From contig NZ_CANRPM010000016.1 in assembly GCF_947632445.1 (NCBI RefSeq), positions 1-50,526 on the forward strand: a DNA stretch of 50,526 nt, given 5' to 3'. The notes under the pieces were generated by a model, which was not told the origin of the DNA, ran no database searches, and saw nothing but the letters and a program-made list of their open reading frames with translations. The stretch is from an uncultured Bacteroides sp. Its GTDB lineage: Bacteria; Bacteroidota; Bacteroidia; Bacteroidales; Bacteroidaceae. This document shows positions 25,979-36,500 of this stretch, piece after piece (within the stretch, counting starts at the first letter, position 1; every line of letters begins with the position of its first letter). The position numbers and the translations under genes were made by a program.

Positions 25979-26656
25979 ATGAGAAGGATTTTGTTTATTA
26001 GTGCTTTATTGGTAATTTCAAATTCTCTGTTTGCCCAAAAAGATGTTACTAAATTTATGGGAATTCCTGTTGATGGATTTAAATCTGAAATGATTCAGAA
26101 ACTGAAAGAAAAAGGATTTGTAAGTTCTGCAAGTGATAAAAATATTTTAGAAGGAGAGTTTAATGGTGCACAGGTTAACGTACATGTTGTAACAAACAAT
26201 AATAAAGTATATCGTATTATGTTATGTGATGCTCATCAAATGGAAGAGACAGACATTAGAATTCGATTCAACAATTTGTGCCAACAATTCAAAAACAACT
26301 CTAATTATGTAAGTTTTGGTGATTATGAAATAGCCGATGATGAAGATATTGCTTATGAATTAACAGTACATGATAAAAGGTATGAAGCTATATTTTACCA
26401 AAAACCATTAGCGATAGATACTACAGAGATAGCTAATATTGTGAAAGAATCAGTTTTATCAAAATACACCCAACAGGAATTGGATGATCCAACAGAAGAA
26501 ATCAAAAAAGATATTGCAAAGATATCTATAGATTATCTTAAAGAAATAATTCCCAAGAAATCTGTGTGGTTTATGATTTCTAAATTTGCAGGAAAGTACT
26601 ATATCACCATGTTTTATGACAATGAGTATAATAGAGCTAATGGTGAAGATTTATAG
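25979..26656 (+). CDS. exported protein of unknown function
   Basis: A 225-aa protein with a signal peptide (MRRILFISALLVISNSLFAQ, cleavage probably after the Ala-Gln region). The mature part is soluble, with GIPVDGFKSEMIQKLKEKGF near the start, a theme seen in small Bacteroidetes periplasmic proteins. I do not recognise a family. It heads a run of three exported proteins on the plus strand, just outside the element, and is AT-rich. Confidence 0.75.
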   Translation: MRRILFISALLVISNSLFAQKDVTKFMGIPVDGFKSEMIQKLKEKGFVSSASDKNILEGEFNGAQVNVHVVTNNNKVYRIMLCDAHQMEETDIRIRFNNLCQQFKNNSNYVSFGDYEIADDEDIAYELTVHDKRYEAIFYQKPLAIDTTEIANIVKESVLSKYTQQELDDPTEEIKKDIAKISIDYLKEIIPKKSVWFMISKFAGKYYITMFYDNEYNRANGEDL

Positions 26657-26682
26657 CAACCTAACTTTAATAGTCCATTGAT

Positions 26683-27399
26683 ATGAAACAAAAAGTATGT
26701 CTTGCAATATTTTTATCACTTGCAATTATCTGTAAAGCACAAACATTCATATATCCTCAAAATGATTCTATTATGACAGAATATAATGATGGGAAATTTT
26801 GGGTATATTTAAACAAAAATGATATTGTTGTAGGGCTTTCATGTTTTGAAGAAAAAGACAATTATGGGAAATACTATCACTTGGATATTTTCATTAAGAA
26901 TTTGAGTGAAAGGCCTATCATATTTCGGCCTGATAGTGTGTATTCTAATCTACTAACTAAAAAAGATGATACATTGAAACTTGAAGTATATACAAATGAA
27001 GAGTATCAAAAAAAGATAAAACGCTCACAAACGTGGGCAATGGCATTGTATGGAATTTCCGCTGGCATTAACACAGGAACAGTGGGATATTCAACGTCTT
27101 ATTCTACTACTTATTCTCCTAAGGGTTATACTTACACTACTATAACCAATCATTATGATGCTAATGCAGCATACCAAGCAAATGTAGCATCTACCAATCA
27201 AATGCTTATATTAGGGCAAATGATGGATAATGACCGAACTATGCGTGAACAAGGATATTTAAAAACAACAACAATTTATCCCGATGAAGCTATCATTGGT
27301 TTTATGAATATCAAAAGGAAAAAAGGCAAGGTTTTGACTGTAAACATTCCTATAGACAATTATATTTATACCTTTGATTGGGATGTAAATAGAAAATGA
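26683..27399 (+). CDS. exported protein of unknown function
   Basis: A 238-aa protein with a signal peptide (MKQKVCLAIFLSLAIICKAQ). The mature part is beta-rich at the start, then has a Ser/Thr/Tyr-rich stretch (GYSTSYSTTYSPKGYTYTT) followed by NHYDANAAYQANVAS, perhaps a flexible linker. It starts 26 bases after the previous stop, so co-transcription is likely. No family is recognised. Confidence 0.75.
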   Translation: MKQKVCLAIFLSLAIICKAQTFIYPQNDSIMTEYNDGKFWVYLNKNDIVVGLSCFEEKDNYGKYYHLDIFIKNLSERPIIFRPDSVYSNLLTKKDDTLKLEVYTNEEYQKKIKRSQTWAMALYGISAGINTGTVGYSTSYSTTYSPKGYTYTTITNHYDANAAYQANVASTNQMLILGQMMDNDRTMREQGYLKTTTIYPDEAIIGFMNIKRKKGKVLTVNIPIDNYIYTFDWDVNRK

Positions 27400-27453
27400 A
27401 TATAATATTAACCATATTATCATCCCTATTTTAATTATTCAAATAATTTACAT

Positions 27454-27897
27454 ATGAAGAAAAGTTCGATTCTTTTTTATCTATTCTTGATTTCATTATA
27501 CGTTTCTGCACAAAACGAAAGTACTATCCCACAAACCAAAACGGTTAATGATTCTACTTTGATTAAAATTCATGCGCTTTTGGAAGATGTGGATTTTCGC
27601 ATGCATGAATTTGATAGGTACAAGTTATATCCGACAGAAAATATGTACAATTTCCTACAGTTGGATACTAAAACCGGGAAAATAGAAGTTGTGCAATGGT
27701 CTTTAGATGATGACAAGGAAGGATCTGTAACTCTCAATGACGAAGATTTATCTTATGGCACTGGATGTGGAACATTTGAATTATATCCTACAAAGAATAT
27801 ATATCAATTCCTTCTTTTGGACAAAGTAACAGGAAGAAAATGGCATGTTCAATGGGGATTTGAATCAAATAAAAGATGGATAAAAAGAATCTATTAA
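27454..27897 (+). CDS. small exported protein with two internal repeats
   Basis: A 147-aa protein with a signal peptide (MKKSSILFYLFLISLYVSAQ). Two copies of a 24-residue unit are visible: YPTENMYNFLQLDTKTGKIE followed by VVQW, and YPTKNIYQFLLLDKVTGRKW followed by HVQW. The unit looks like a beta-hairpin repeat of ligand-binding or propeller type. Its stop codon overlaps the stop of the convergent Fic gene within TTAA. Function unknown. Confidence 0.75.
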   Translation: MKKSSILFYLFLISLYVSAQNESTIPQTKTVNDSTLIKIHALLEDVDFRMHEFDRYKLYPTENMYNFLQLDTKTGKIEVVQWSLDDDKEGSVTLNDEDLSYGTGCGTFELYPTKNIYQFLLLDKVTGRKWHVQWGFESNKRWIKRIY

Positions 27898-28703
27898 AAC
27901 ATGAAACAGAACCCTTCCTTTTGAGAAGCATTGAACCTTTCAATCTCCAAAGAAAGCGATTTCTTCAACTGACCCGCCATAAAGTCCAAGAAAGGCTGAT
28001 TGGCTTCTGCTTCCTGACATTGGCGCAGGGAAAGGATATAGGTTTCTCTATCCTCTTTGAATACCTTGGTCGGAAAAAGGTGATAGCAGAATTGGATGTA
28101 GTTCATCAGTAAGCGGGCCGTTCTGCCATTGCCATCTATCCATGGATGAATGGTTACTAAATGAAGGTGGGCATTGAAGCTTAATTCATATTGTGCCCGA
28201 AATGTTCCCGTTGTCTTTTGCTTCGCTTGCAGCAGGACACAAAGTTCATCGACCTTGTCAGGAACTTTCAGATAGTTCATATAAGAATATCCGCCCACAC
28301 CGGCCGTAACGCCACATAAACGGAAATCTCCTTTCGAAGAATCAAAAGAACCGCCCATTACATGGTGTACGCTACCTGTAGTACGCATCAATGTCGCATT
28401 CAACCTTTGCAGAAAAGCAGGAGTCACCGGTATAAGGTTGACGGATTCGGCCTGGGCAAGTTCATACGCTTGCTTCAAGTCCTCATTCATCAGGTGATGC
28501 ACAAGCGGTTTCCCTTTCGCTGTTACCCCTTCGTCAAAGAGAAGTTGCGTATCAAGTTCCGTAAGCGTTGAGCCTTCAATGGCTGTGGAGTGGGCGATAA
28601 GAGAATACAGGTAGTACTTATCATAGTCTACCGCTTCACTGATACCAAGTTGCTGAAACTTTTGGTATAACTGTTCTATCTCTTGCCAGGCACCTTGCTC
28701 CAT
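27894..28703 (-). CDS. Fic family protein, class II
   Basis: A 269-aa Fic protein; such enzymes transfer AMP or related groups from nucleotides to target hydroxyls. The catalytic motif is HPWIDGNGRTAR near residue 187 with an intact His. The inhibitory helix STAIEG (residues 39-44) matches (S/T)xxxE(G/N) and is N-terminal, which defines class II self-inhibited Fic proteins. No antitoxin gene is adjacent, as expected for class II. Targets are unknown. Confidence 0.92.
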   Translation of the reverse strand: MEQGAWQEIEQLYQKFQQLGISEAVDYDKYYLYSLIAHSTAIEGSTLTELDTQLLFDEGVTAKGKPLVHHLMNEDLKQAYELAQAESVNLIPVTPAFLQRLNATLMRTTGSVHHVMGGSFDSSKGDFRLCGVTAGVGGYSYMNYLKVPDKVDELCVLLQAKQKTTGTFRAQYELSFNAHLHLVTIHPWIDGNGRTARLLMNYIQFCYHLFPTKVFKEDRETYILSLRQCQEAEANQPFLDFMAGQLKKSLSLEIERFNASQKEGFCFMF

Positions 28704-28735
28704 CGTTTTTTTGTTTAATAGGCTTTATCTCTTTT

Positions 28736-28766
28736 CAAAGATAGGATATTTACTATGTTCAGCCAA
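28736..28766 (-). promoter_or_regulatory. Bacteroides-type promoter of the Fic gene
   Basis: On the minus strand TTG (28766-28764) and TATCTTTG (28743-28736) are 20 bases apart, a close match to the Bacteroidetes consensus. It lies 33 bases before the ATG at 28703. Confidence 0.65.
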
Positions 28767-28810
28767 AGAAAGCACTCATTTAATACTGTTTTTTGTACGG
28801 ATGGGGAATA

Positions 28811-29578
28811 TTACCCATGATAGATGTCGTGGTAGTGCCGCTTTTCGTCGTTGAGGCTGCATGTAGCGTCGATGCCTGCCTGCCGGAGGCGGTCGGCAAT
28901 CTCGTTGAGCTGTGTGCGGGGTACGCGGCCGATGTAGAAGAGGTGGTAGCGGTACGTCTTGTCCAGCACTTCCATGACGTGTGTGGCATTCAATTCGCGG
29001 GCGAAGTCGAAGTTCACCTTCAGCAGGTCGCTGTAGGCATAATGGATTTCGCGTCCGGCACTGATTACGGTCAGGCGGTCGGTCTCCAAGCGGAGGTAGC
29101 AGAAACGCACTTGGAGCAAGTAGATGCTGTAGAGGCTCATACTGAAGAAGAGAACCGGCAGAGCGATACCTGTCCATCGCCCGATGTTCAAGGTATAGAA
29201 AGCCATACTGAGGCAGAGAACGAACAGCACGAAATACCAGAACATATAGAGCGACATGCGGCGGTAGACGGTTGTCCCAGCCGGCCTTGTGCCGCCTTCC
29301 GTGCCGGCCGGATGGTTGTCGAAAGCGATACCCCGGCTTACCAATGTGCGTATCAGAGCCGTCGGGTGGTTGCGCAGATGGACAATCCGTATTTTCTCTT
29401 CACCCGACTTCAGCCGCAGGGTCAGGATGCCGGGACCATAAACGTTGGCCGGGCTGTGTCGGTCGGGTTCGGGCGTATGTCGCTGCATGAAGCTGAAGCC
29501 GGCTATCTGTTCCGGTGATAGCCGGTTCCGTTGCAGGAAGCGCAGGGCGCGTTGTTCTTCTTTATCGGTCGGTTTCAT
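28811..29578 (-). CDS. two-helix membrane protein with PH-like domain
   Basis: A 255-aa protein. Two adjacent hydrophobic helices at about residues 110-155 (MFWYFVLFVLCLSMAFYTL and IALPVLFFSMSLYSIYLL) are followed by a segment resembling a bacterial PH-like domain (LRLETDRLTVISAGREIHY). It starts 20 bases after the HDIG phosphodiesterase stop, in the same operon. Function unknown. Confidence 0.65.
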   Translation of the reverse strand: MKPTDKEEQRALRFLQRNRLSPEQIAGFSFMQRHTPEPDRHSPANVYGPGILTLRLKSGEEKIRIVHLRNHPTALIRTLVSRGIAFDNHPAGTEGGTRPAGTTVYRRMSLYMFWYFVLFVLCLSMAFYTLNIGRWTGIALPVLFFSMSLYSIYLLQVRFCYLRLETDRLTVISAGREIHYAYSDLLKVNFDFARELNATHVMEVLDKTYRYHLFYIGRVPRTQLNEIADRLRQAGIDATCSLNDEKRHYHDIYHG

Positions 29579-29597
29579 GGTACTATCGGGTTGGTTT

Positions 29598-31673
29598 TTA
29601 CTTTTTCTCTTCTTGCTTTTTCAGTTCGGGATAGCTGATGCGCGTGTGATAGATGGTCTTCAGCTTTTCCTTGAACACTTCCTTCACGGTGGCAATGTCT
29701 TTGAAGGTGATGGGACATTCCTTGAAATAGCCTTCGGCCACCTGTGAGTCGATGATTTTTTCCACTAAGTTGCTGATGCTTTCTTCGTCATACTGGGGCA
29801 GGCTGCGCGAAGCGGCCTCCACCGAGTCGGCCATCATCAGAATAGCCTGTTCCTTAGTGAAGGGATTAGGGCCGGGGTAGGTGAATAGGGATTCGTCCGG
29901 TTCTTCTCCCGGATGTTCGTTCTTCCACGAGATGTAGAAATATTTTGTTTTTCCTTTGCCGTGATGGGTCGTTATGAAATCCTTGACGACCTTAGGCAGA
30001 TTGTTTTTCTCGGCCAGTTTCACGCCGCCGGTGACGTGGCTGATAACCACTTGCGCGCTTTGTTCGTAGTTCAGGTTCTTGTGCGGATTGATGTCTCCTC
30101 TCTGGTTCTCGGTGAAGAAAACGGGATTTTCCATCTTGCCGATGTCGTGATAGAGGGCGCCGGTACGCACCAGCTGGCTCTTGGCGCCGATGCAGTTGGC
30201 GGCTTCGGCAGCAAGGTTGGCCACCTGCATGGAGTGCTGGAAGGTGCCGGGCACGGTTTCAGCCATACGGCGCAGCAATGGGTTGTTGATATTGGACAAC
30301 TCGACCAGCGTTACGTTCGAGGTAGAGCCGAATATCTTCTCCAGCACGAACAGCAGCGGATAGGTGAAGAGCAGGAAGATACCGTTGATTATGAAGTAGA
30401 TATACATCCGTCCGTTCACCTTCGACAAATCGTTTTCCGTAATCATCTCGAAAGCGAAGTAGAGGGTGGCATAGGTCAGGATGACCAGTACGGCCGTCTT
30501 GAACAACTGCGAGCGTTGCGACAGTTCCTTCAGGCTGTAGATGGCCACCAAGCCGGCCGTGATCTGCAACAGGATAAATTCATGCGGATAGCGGAGGCAG
30601 ATGGAACATACCAGAATGGTGATGCAGTGCGTCAGGAAAGCGGTTCGTGAGTCGAGGAATACGCGGATGATGACCGGCAGCATGGCATAGGGTAGGATGT
30701 AGACATTGAACAGGTTGTAGGCCATCATGCTCGAAGTTACCACGCAGTAGAACATCATCAGGGCAAAGAGCAGCAACAGACTTCCTTTCCGGTTGTAGTA
30801 GCCCTTGCGGAAAAGATCCAGGTAGAGCAGGAAGCACAGCATGAAGATGCTGACGTAGAGTATTTGTCCCAGCAGTGTCAGACGGTTTTGCCCGGCGGAG
30901 GTATTGCGTTTGATGGATTCTTTGCGCAGGCTTTCCAGAATGTTGTAAGTCTCCGGGCTGACAATTTCGCCGCGATCGATGATTTTCTGTCCGCTCAGCA
31001 CGATGCCGTTGGCCCACGAATAGTTCTCCAGCATATCCTTGCGGGCGGCGTCTGTACGTTCTCCGTCGAAGGTCAGGTTGACATCCAGATAGTCATTCAG
31101 GGAACATTGGCGCAGCACGTGGGGGCGGTAGTGCAGGGAGTCGGCCGTTAAGATGTAGTGATAAGCCGATTTGACGGTATAGAGCTTGTCGGTGCCTTGC
31201 TGTTGGGCTATCTTGTCGCTCACGGTCATAATGCTTCGCGTGCTGTCTTTTTGCAAAGTATCCATTGCTTCAGACGACAGGATGCCCGCCTGATATACTT
31301 CTGTCAGTTTCTTTTCGATATATTGCAGATAGCCGGCTGTCAGGTAGGGAGCGTGCAGCCGGCTCCGGTAGTCCTTTCTCAACCTTTTCAGGGCCTCCGT
31401 TTCGATGTCCTTGTCCTGCCGGTAGTAGGGTTGGAAGTGGGCCAGGATGCTGTCTTGCTCGCGTCTCACCACGTCGTCCGTCTTGTAGATCGGGAAGTCG
31501 AAGGTGGCTATCAGCTGGCCGTATTTCCAGGGTTTGTTGATGTCAAACTGATAGTTGAACTTCCCGTCGCGGGGCAAGAAGTAGACGATGACCGCTACCG
31601 TGCCGACGAAAAGGAGGGCTTGGTATAGCAGATTTCTATAAGCGGAGTGCTTTTTCTCACTGGTTTTATTCAT
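29598..31673 (-). CDS. 7TM-HD (PgpH-type) cyclic-di-AMP phosphodiesterase
   Basis: A 691-aa membrane protein. An N-terminal transmembrane helix is followed by a large extracytoplasmic 7TMR-HDED-like domain (about 40-260), seven transmembrane helices (about 265-440) and a cytoplasmic HDIG domain with GALYHDIGKMENPVFF near residue 505 and HHGKGKTKYF after it. This is the PgpH architecture, which hydrolyses c-di-AMP and so bears on osmotic balance and the cell wall. The start is set at the ATG at 31673 (MNKTSEKKHS); the 13 upstream codons are not family-like. It is divergent from gltX. Confidence 0.9.
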   Translation of the reverse strand: MNKTSEKKHSAYRNLLYQALLFVGTVAVIVYFLPRDGKFNYQFDINKPWKYGQLIATFDFPIYKTDDVVRREQDSILAHFQPYYRQDKDIETEALKRLRKDYRSRLHAPYLTAGYLQYIEKKLTEVYQAGILSSEAMDTLQKDSTRSIMTVSDKIAQQQGTDKLYTVKSAYHYILTADSLHYRPHVLRQCSLNDYLDVNLTFDGERTDAARKDMLENYSWANGIVLSGQKIIDRGEIVSPETYNILESLRKESIKRNTSAGQNRLTLLGQILYVSIFMLCFLLYLDLFRKGYYNRKGSLLLLFALMMFYCVVTSSMMAYNLFNVYILPYAMLPVIIRVFLDSRTAFLTHCITILVCSICLRYPHEFILLQITAGLVAIYSLKELSQRSQLFKTAVLVILTYATLYFAFEMITENDLSKVNGRMYIYFIINGIFLLFTYPLLFVLEKIFGSTSNVTLVELSNINNPLLRRMAETVPGTFQHSMQVANLAAEAANCIGAKSQLVRTGALYHDIGKMENPVFFTENQRGDINPHKNLNYEQSAQVVISHVTGGVKLAEKNNLPKVVKDFITTHHGKGKTKYFYISWKNEHPGEEPDESLFTYPGPNPFTKEQAILMMADSVEAASRSLPQYDEESISNLVEKIIDSQVAEGYFKECPITFKDIATVKEVFKEKLKTIYHTRISYPELKKQEEKK

Positions 31674-31731
31674 ATCGGTTGAAATTTTTGCGAAAAGTAC
31701 AAAAAAAAACAATCATGTGGGAAAAAAGGCT

Positions 31732-31739
31732 TAAATTTG
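31732..31739 (+). promoter_or_regulatory. -7 element of gltX
   Basis: TAAATTTG matches TAnnTTTG and lies 32 bases before the gltX ATG. No clear TTG at the -33 position. Confidence 0.5.
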
Positions 31740-31771
31740 TCCTCTAAAATATTCATAAAGTAAGGAAGATT

Positions 31772-33298
31772 ATGGCAGAAAGAAGAGTCAGAGTCCGTTT
31801 TGCCCCAAGTCCGACGGGTGCTTTGCACATCGGCGGTGTGCGCACCGCGTTGTATAATTACCTTTTTGCACGCCAGCATGGAGGGGATCTCATTTTCCGT
31901 ATCGAAGACACCGACAGCAACCGTTTCGTTCCGGGTGCTGAAGAATATATCTTAGAGTCGTTCAGATGGCTCGGCATTCCTTTCGACGAGGGTGTCAGCT
32001 TTGGGGGTGACTACGGCCCTTACCGTCAGTCCGAACGCCGCGACATTTACAGGAAATATGTCAAAGTGCTTCTCGATGCGGGGAAAGCCTACATTGCTTT
32101 CGATACGCCCGAAGAATTGGAGGCCAAGCGCAAGGAAATGGCTAACTTCCAGTATGACGCTTCGACCCGTCTGCAAATGCGCAACTCGCTGACCCTTCCG
32201 AAAGAAGAAGTGGATGCACTGCTCGCCGAGGGTAAGCAGTATGTCGTGCGTTTCAAGATTGAGCCGAATGAAGACGTGCATGTACACGATCTCATTCGTG
32301 GCGAAGTGGTCATCCATTCGTCTGTTCTCGATGATAAAGTGCTTTATAAGTCGGCTGACGGGCTGCCTACCTACCACCTGGCCAATATCGTGGACGATCA
32401 TCTGATGGAAGTGTCCCACGTCATTCGCGGCGAAGAGTGGCTGCCATCGGCTCCGCTGCATGTGCTGCTCTACCGCGCCTTCGGCTGGGAAGATACGATG
32501 CCGCAGTTCGCCCACCTGCCCCTGCTGCTGAAGCCTGAAGGCAACGGCAAGCTGAGCAAGCGCGACGGCGACCGTCTGGGCTTCCCCGTTTTCCCTCTGG
32601 AATGGCACGACCCCAAGACCGGCGAAGTGTCTTCGGGCTACCGGGAGGCCGGTTACCTGCCCGAGGCCGTCATCAACTTCCTTGCTCTGCTGGGATGGAA
32701 CCCCGGCAACGATCAGGAACTGATGTCGATGGACGAGCTGGTGAAGCTCTTCGACCTGAGCCATTGCAGCAAGGCAGGTGCCAAGTTCGACTATAAGAAA
32801 GGTATCTGGTTCAACCACGAATACATCCTCCGAAAGCCCGATGCCGAAATTGCCGGACTGTTCAAGCCTGTGCTGGCGGCCAATGGAGTGAACCCGGCAC
32901 AGTACAGCGACGAGTTCCTGACCCACGTAGTGTCGCTCGTCAAAGGGCGCGTCAACTTTGTGAAGGAACTGTGGGAACAGGCCCGCTTCTTCTTTGTGGC
33001 TCCCGAAACCTATGCCGAGAAGGACGTGAAGAAACGCTGGTCTGAAGACACGCTCCGCATCATGGGCGAGTTGGTGGAAATATTGCGCAGTATTGCCGAC
33101 TTCAGCTCGAAGCCGTCCGAAGACATTGTCATCGGCTGGATTACGGAGAAGGGTTACCACATGGGCAACGTGATGAATGCCTTCCGCTTAGCTGTCGTAG
33201 GCGAATGCAAAGGCCCGCACATGTTCGACATCACCGAGTTGCTGGGCAAGGAGGAAACCATCCGTCGCATCCGGCGGGCTGTGGAGGTTCTGAAATAA
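31772..33298 (+). CDS. gltX: glutamyl-tRNA synthetase
   Basis: A 508-aa class I aminoacyl-tRNA synthetase that charges tRNA-Glu. The first signature is [13 protein letters not shown] (HIGH-type motif); the second is KLSKRDGD near residue 261 (KMSKS-type). It carries the usual RIEDTD segment and a C-terminal anticodon-binding domain. The length is normal. Essential and cytoplasmic. The 402-aa frame on the opposite strand is a shadow. Confidence 0.97.
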   Translation: MAERRVRVRFAPSPTGALHIGGVRTALYNYLFARQHGGDLIFRIEDTDSNRFVPGAEEYILESFRWLGIPFDEGVSFGGDYGPYRQSERRDIYRKYVKVLLDAGKAYIAFDTPEELEAKRKEMANFQYDASTRLQMRNSLTLPKEEVDALLAEGKQYVVRFKIEPNEDVHVHDLIRGEVVIHSSVLDDKVLYKSADGLPTYHLANIVDDHLMEVSHVIRGEEWLPSAPLHVLLYRAFGWEDTMPQFAHLPLLLKPEGNGKLSKRDGDRLGFPVFPLEWHDPKTGEVSSGYREAGYLPEAVINFLALLGWNPGNDQELMSMDELVKLFDLSHCSKAGAKFDYKKGIWFNHEYILRKPDAEIAGLFKPVLAANGVNPAQYSDEFLTHVVSLVKGRVNFVKELWEQARFFFVAPETYAEKDVKKRWSEDTLRIMGELVEILRSIADFSSKPSEDIVIGWITEKGYHMGNVMNAFRLAVVGECKGPHMFDITELLGKEETIRRIRRAVEVLK

Positions 33299-33413
33299 CC
33301 GGTATCTCTCCTTATAATCAATATGATAGATCTATCGGCGGCTTGCGTAAGCTTTTGACAAACTTATAGCAAACTTTTGATGTGATTGTGGCGAATGTCT
33401 GAAGAATACGTAC

Positions 33414-33421
33414 TATATTTG
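33414..33421 (+). promoter_or_regulatory. possible -7 element upstream of the Type III-like R-M cassette
   Basis: TATATTTG matches TAnnTTTG. A start near 33427 would leave a leader of about 140 bases that runs through the gene stub at 33480-33551 before the Res gene. Confidence 0.35.
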
Positions 33422-33479
33422 TGAAGTTCAACGTGCAAAATATAGTATGTTGGGTGTTCTTCGATAGATAAGGACATAA

Positions 33480-33551
33480 AAACGGCTGAAAGGACAAGGT
33501 ATCTTGGCGCGTGAAGGACGCAAGAAAGAAGGCAGATGGATTGTATTATAA
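33480..33551 (+). pseudogene. stub: winged-helix C-terminal tail of an AlbA_2/RecG-like regulator
   Basis: A 23-codon frame, KRLKGQGILAREGRKKEGRW plus IVL, ends in TAA and is preceded in frame by a TAA. It closely resembles the final residues of AlbA_2-type regulators, including the protein at 40368-41846, which ends QKLQKQGIIKRVGADFGGRW. It is the surviving 3' end of a lost gene, now fused to the front of the R-M cassette. Confidence 0.6.
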
Positions 33552-33569
33552 AATAACGTTAGAGAATAT

Positions 33570-36500
33570 ATGAACAACGATAACCCGATACTCAATAATC
33601 CTTATGAGGAGCCAAAGTATCATTATAATGTAGATATTAACGGAAATCTCGATTACAGTCAAAGGCTGGAAGGTCGTCGTCCGTATATCGGCAATATACA
33701 GATTACCCCGAACGGTAAGTCGCAAGCTTACTTATTCAATACGGAGGATTTGATGAACAATAATCCTGATGCCAAGTTCATCAACGATCTTCGTAAAGAG
33801 GTTAAGTCTTGGCGGGAAAAGGGTTATCCAATGGTTACACGCATTACTCGTGAATTGCTTAACTTTTGGTTCAATAATTCAGAGCGTCAGAATTTCCAGA
33901 AACTTTTCTTCTGTCAGAGAGAAGCAATAGAAACAGCTGTGTATTTGAATGAGGTGGCTGAACGCGACCCAAATATCGGGCGGAATCTCCTTCGCCTACT
34001 GGATGAGAGGCGGGAATCTGTATCGAATACATGGGAAGATGTTCTGCCGCGCACGGCATTCAAGATGGCCACAGGTACTGGCAAAACAGTTGTGATGGCG
34101 ATGCTTATCTTGTATCATTATCTGAATAAATCAGAATACCACAATGATACCCGTTTCGCTGATCATTTCCTGCTGGTCGCTCCCGGTATTACTATACGAG
34201 ACCGACTTGGGGTATTAATGTTAGATGAGAGTGCCGGTTCTCGATATGATAAAAAGGACTATTATCATCAGCGAGGTCTTATTCCCCGCCAATATGAAAA
34301 GGTACTCGGCGGTTTGAATAATGCGATTACGATTACCAACTACCACCAATTTGAACCGAAGGTTTACACCGGTAAGAAAGCAAGTCCGCTTGATGGCAAA
34401 ATGGTATATTGCAGTGGTGAAGGAATGGTCAAACAATCCGACAAAGAGGATTTCCAGAGCGTTCTGTCGCGCATACTTGGTCCGGGAATGAAGGGCAAAC
34501 GTTTCATCGTTATCAACGATGAGGCACATCACTGTTATTTACCTAAAGAAAAAGAGGGCAAGGGTCGTAAAGACGAAGAAACCGCCGAGGGTGAAGAGGA
34601 AAACAAGAGGGCAATGGTATGGTATGAGGGACTTCGCCAGATGAAGATTCTCGGCTATAAGTTGCAGCACGTCTACGATCTTTCAGCGACACCATATTAT
34701 CTCAAAGGATCTGGATATACAGAATATTCACTATTCCCGTGGGTCGTTACCGACTTCGGTTTGGTTGAAGCCATTGAGAGCGGACTGGTTAAAATACCGT
34801 TCCTGCCGTCGATGGATGATTCACACGATTTGGAAGAACCTAAATTACGTAATATTTACGAGCACATTCGCGGCGAACTACCCAAGAAAGGTCAGAAAGC
34901 GATTAAGAAAAAGGTCAAAGAGGAGGCGGCTGCCAACGGAACGGATATGCCCGTCGGTGAGATGCCTCCGAAACTGCCTACTCTTCTGACAATGGCATTG
35001 GAACAATTTGTCAAGGATTACGAGAAATACGACAGTGGTATGCGTCAGGCGGGCGAAGCGGGTAAGGATTTGCTTACCGCGCCACCGGTGTTTATCGTGG
35101 TCTGCAACAATACGACCGTCTCAAAAGAAGTATTTAAATATATTGCGGGTTATGAAACGGTAGATGCTGAAGGGAACAAGATTTATCGGGAAGGCGTATT
35201 CCCCGTCTTCTCAAATTATATGAATGGCCGTCCGAAGAATACTGCACCGTCATTGCTTATCGACAGCTCGGCGCTCGACGAGGCGAGCGATACCATTGAT
35301 GATGAGTTTAAGAGGGTATTCCACCAAGAAATCAGCGAGTTCAAACGCAATTACGCCTTGATGCACGGTGCGGGTAGTGCGGACCAGTTGACCGACGGCG
35401 ACATTCTCCGCGAAGTGGTAAATACGGTTGGCAAACCGGGTATGCTCGGCGGTCATATACGGTGCGTAGTTTCTGTGTCGATGCTCACCGAGGGGTGGGA
35501 TGCCAATACCGTAACACACGTTTGCGGCGTTCGGGCTTTCGGGTCGCAGCTGCTTTGCGAACAGGTTGCGGGGCGTGCTTTACGCCGCAGGAGTTATAAC
35601 CTTGCACCTTATGATAAACGTACCGGACAGGAGATACCAAGCAAGAACCTCTACCAATACAGCGACAAGAATATTGTTTATAAGTTTCAACCCGAATATG
35701 CCCATATTATCGGAGTGCCGTTCAAGACCTTCAAAGGCGGTACGGCAGCACCTCCTCAACCGCCCAAACCGACAATGGCAATCCGTCCGCTTCAAGAACG
35801 TAACGAGTTGGAGATTGTTTTTCCGAACATTGTCGGCTATCGGAGCGAACGGGAGAATTCGATTATAGAGGCGGACTTTTCGCATCTGCCGAAATTCAAA
35901 CTCGACTTCACTCAGATTCCGCAGGAAACGATTCTTCGCACTCCCATTGGCGACGAAACAAAGGTTTTGAAAACCAATTATAAGGAGAAACTGCGTGATT
36001 CGCAGGTTGTCTACGAACTGACCCGACGGTTGCTGTCGGCGAAATATCGTGACGAGGCAGCTGTACCGATGTTCCAGAAGTTTGCACAGCTTAAAGCGGT
36101 CGTTCAGAAGTGGTATGGCACCCAAGTGGAAATTGTCGGCGGAGAAGGTGATGCGGATGCCCGCAGGCTTGTTTTGTTTTGGAATCCAGACCAGACGAAC
36201 GCCAGCATCTACGAGGGCATCAGCGAACATAACCGCGATACAGAGCGCATCATAGCCATCCTGAACCATTATAACCCGGAAGGAAGTACAAGCCATGTGT
36301 CGGGAGCAACCACTAAAAAAGTTTGGCCGACCGTAAAAAGCCACATCAACTATGTGGTTGCCGATACCGATTCGTGGGAACAGATAGCAGCCAAAACGCT
36401 CGAAGAGATTCCGGCGGTAAAGAAATATGTAAAGAATCATTTCCTCGATTTCAAAATACCGTATATGGCGTTGAACGAGGAAAAGAACTTTGTTCCCGAC

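Noticed and set aside
31952..33160. 402-codon frame antisense to gltX
   Set aside because: It lies wholly within gltX on the other strand, lacks a recognisable domain and reflects the codon pattern of the GC-rich gene.
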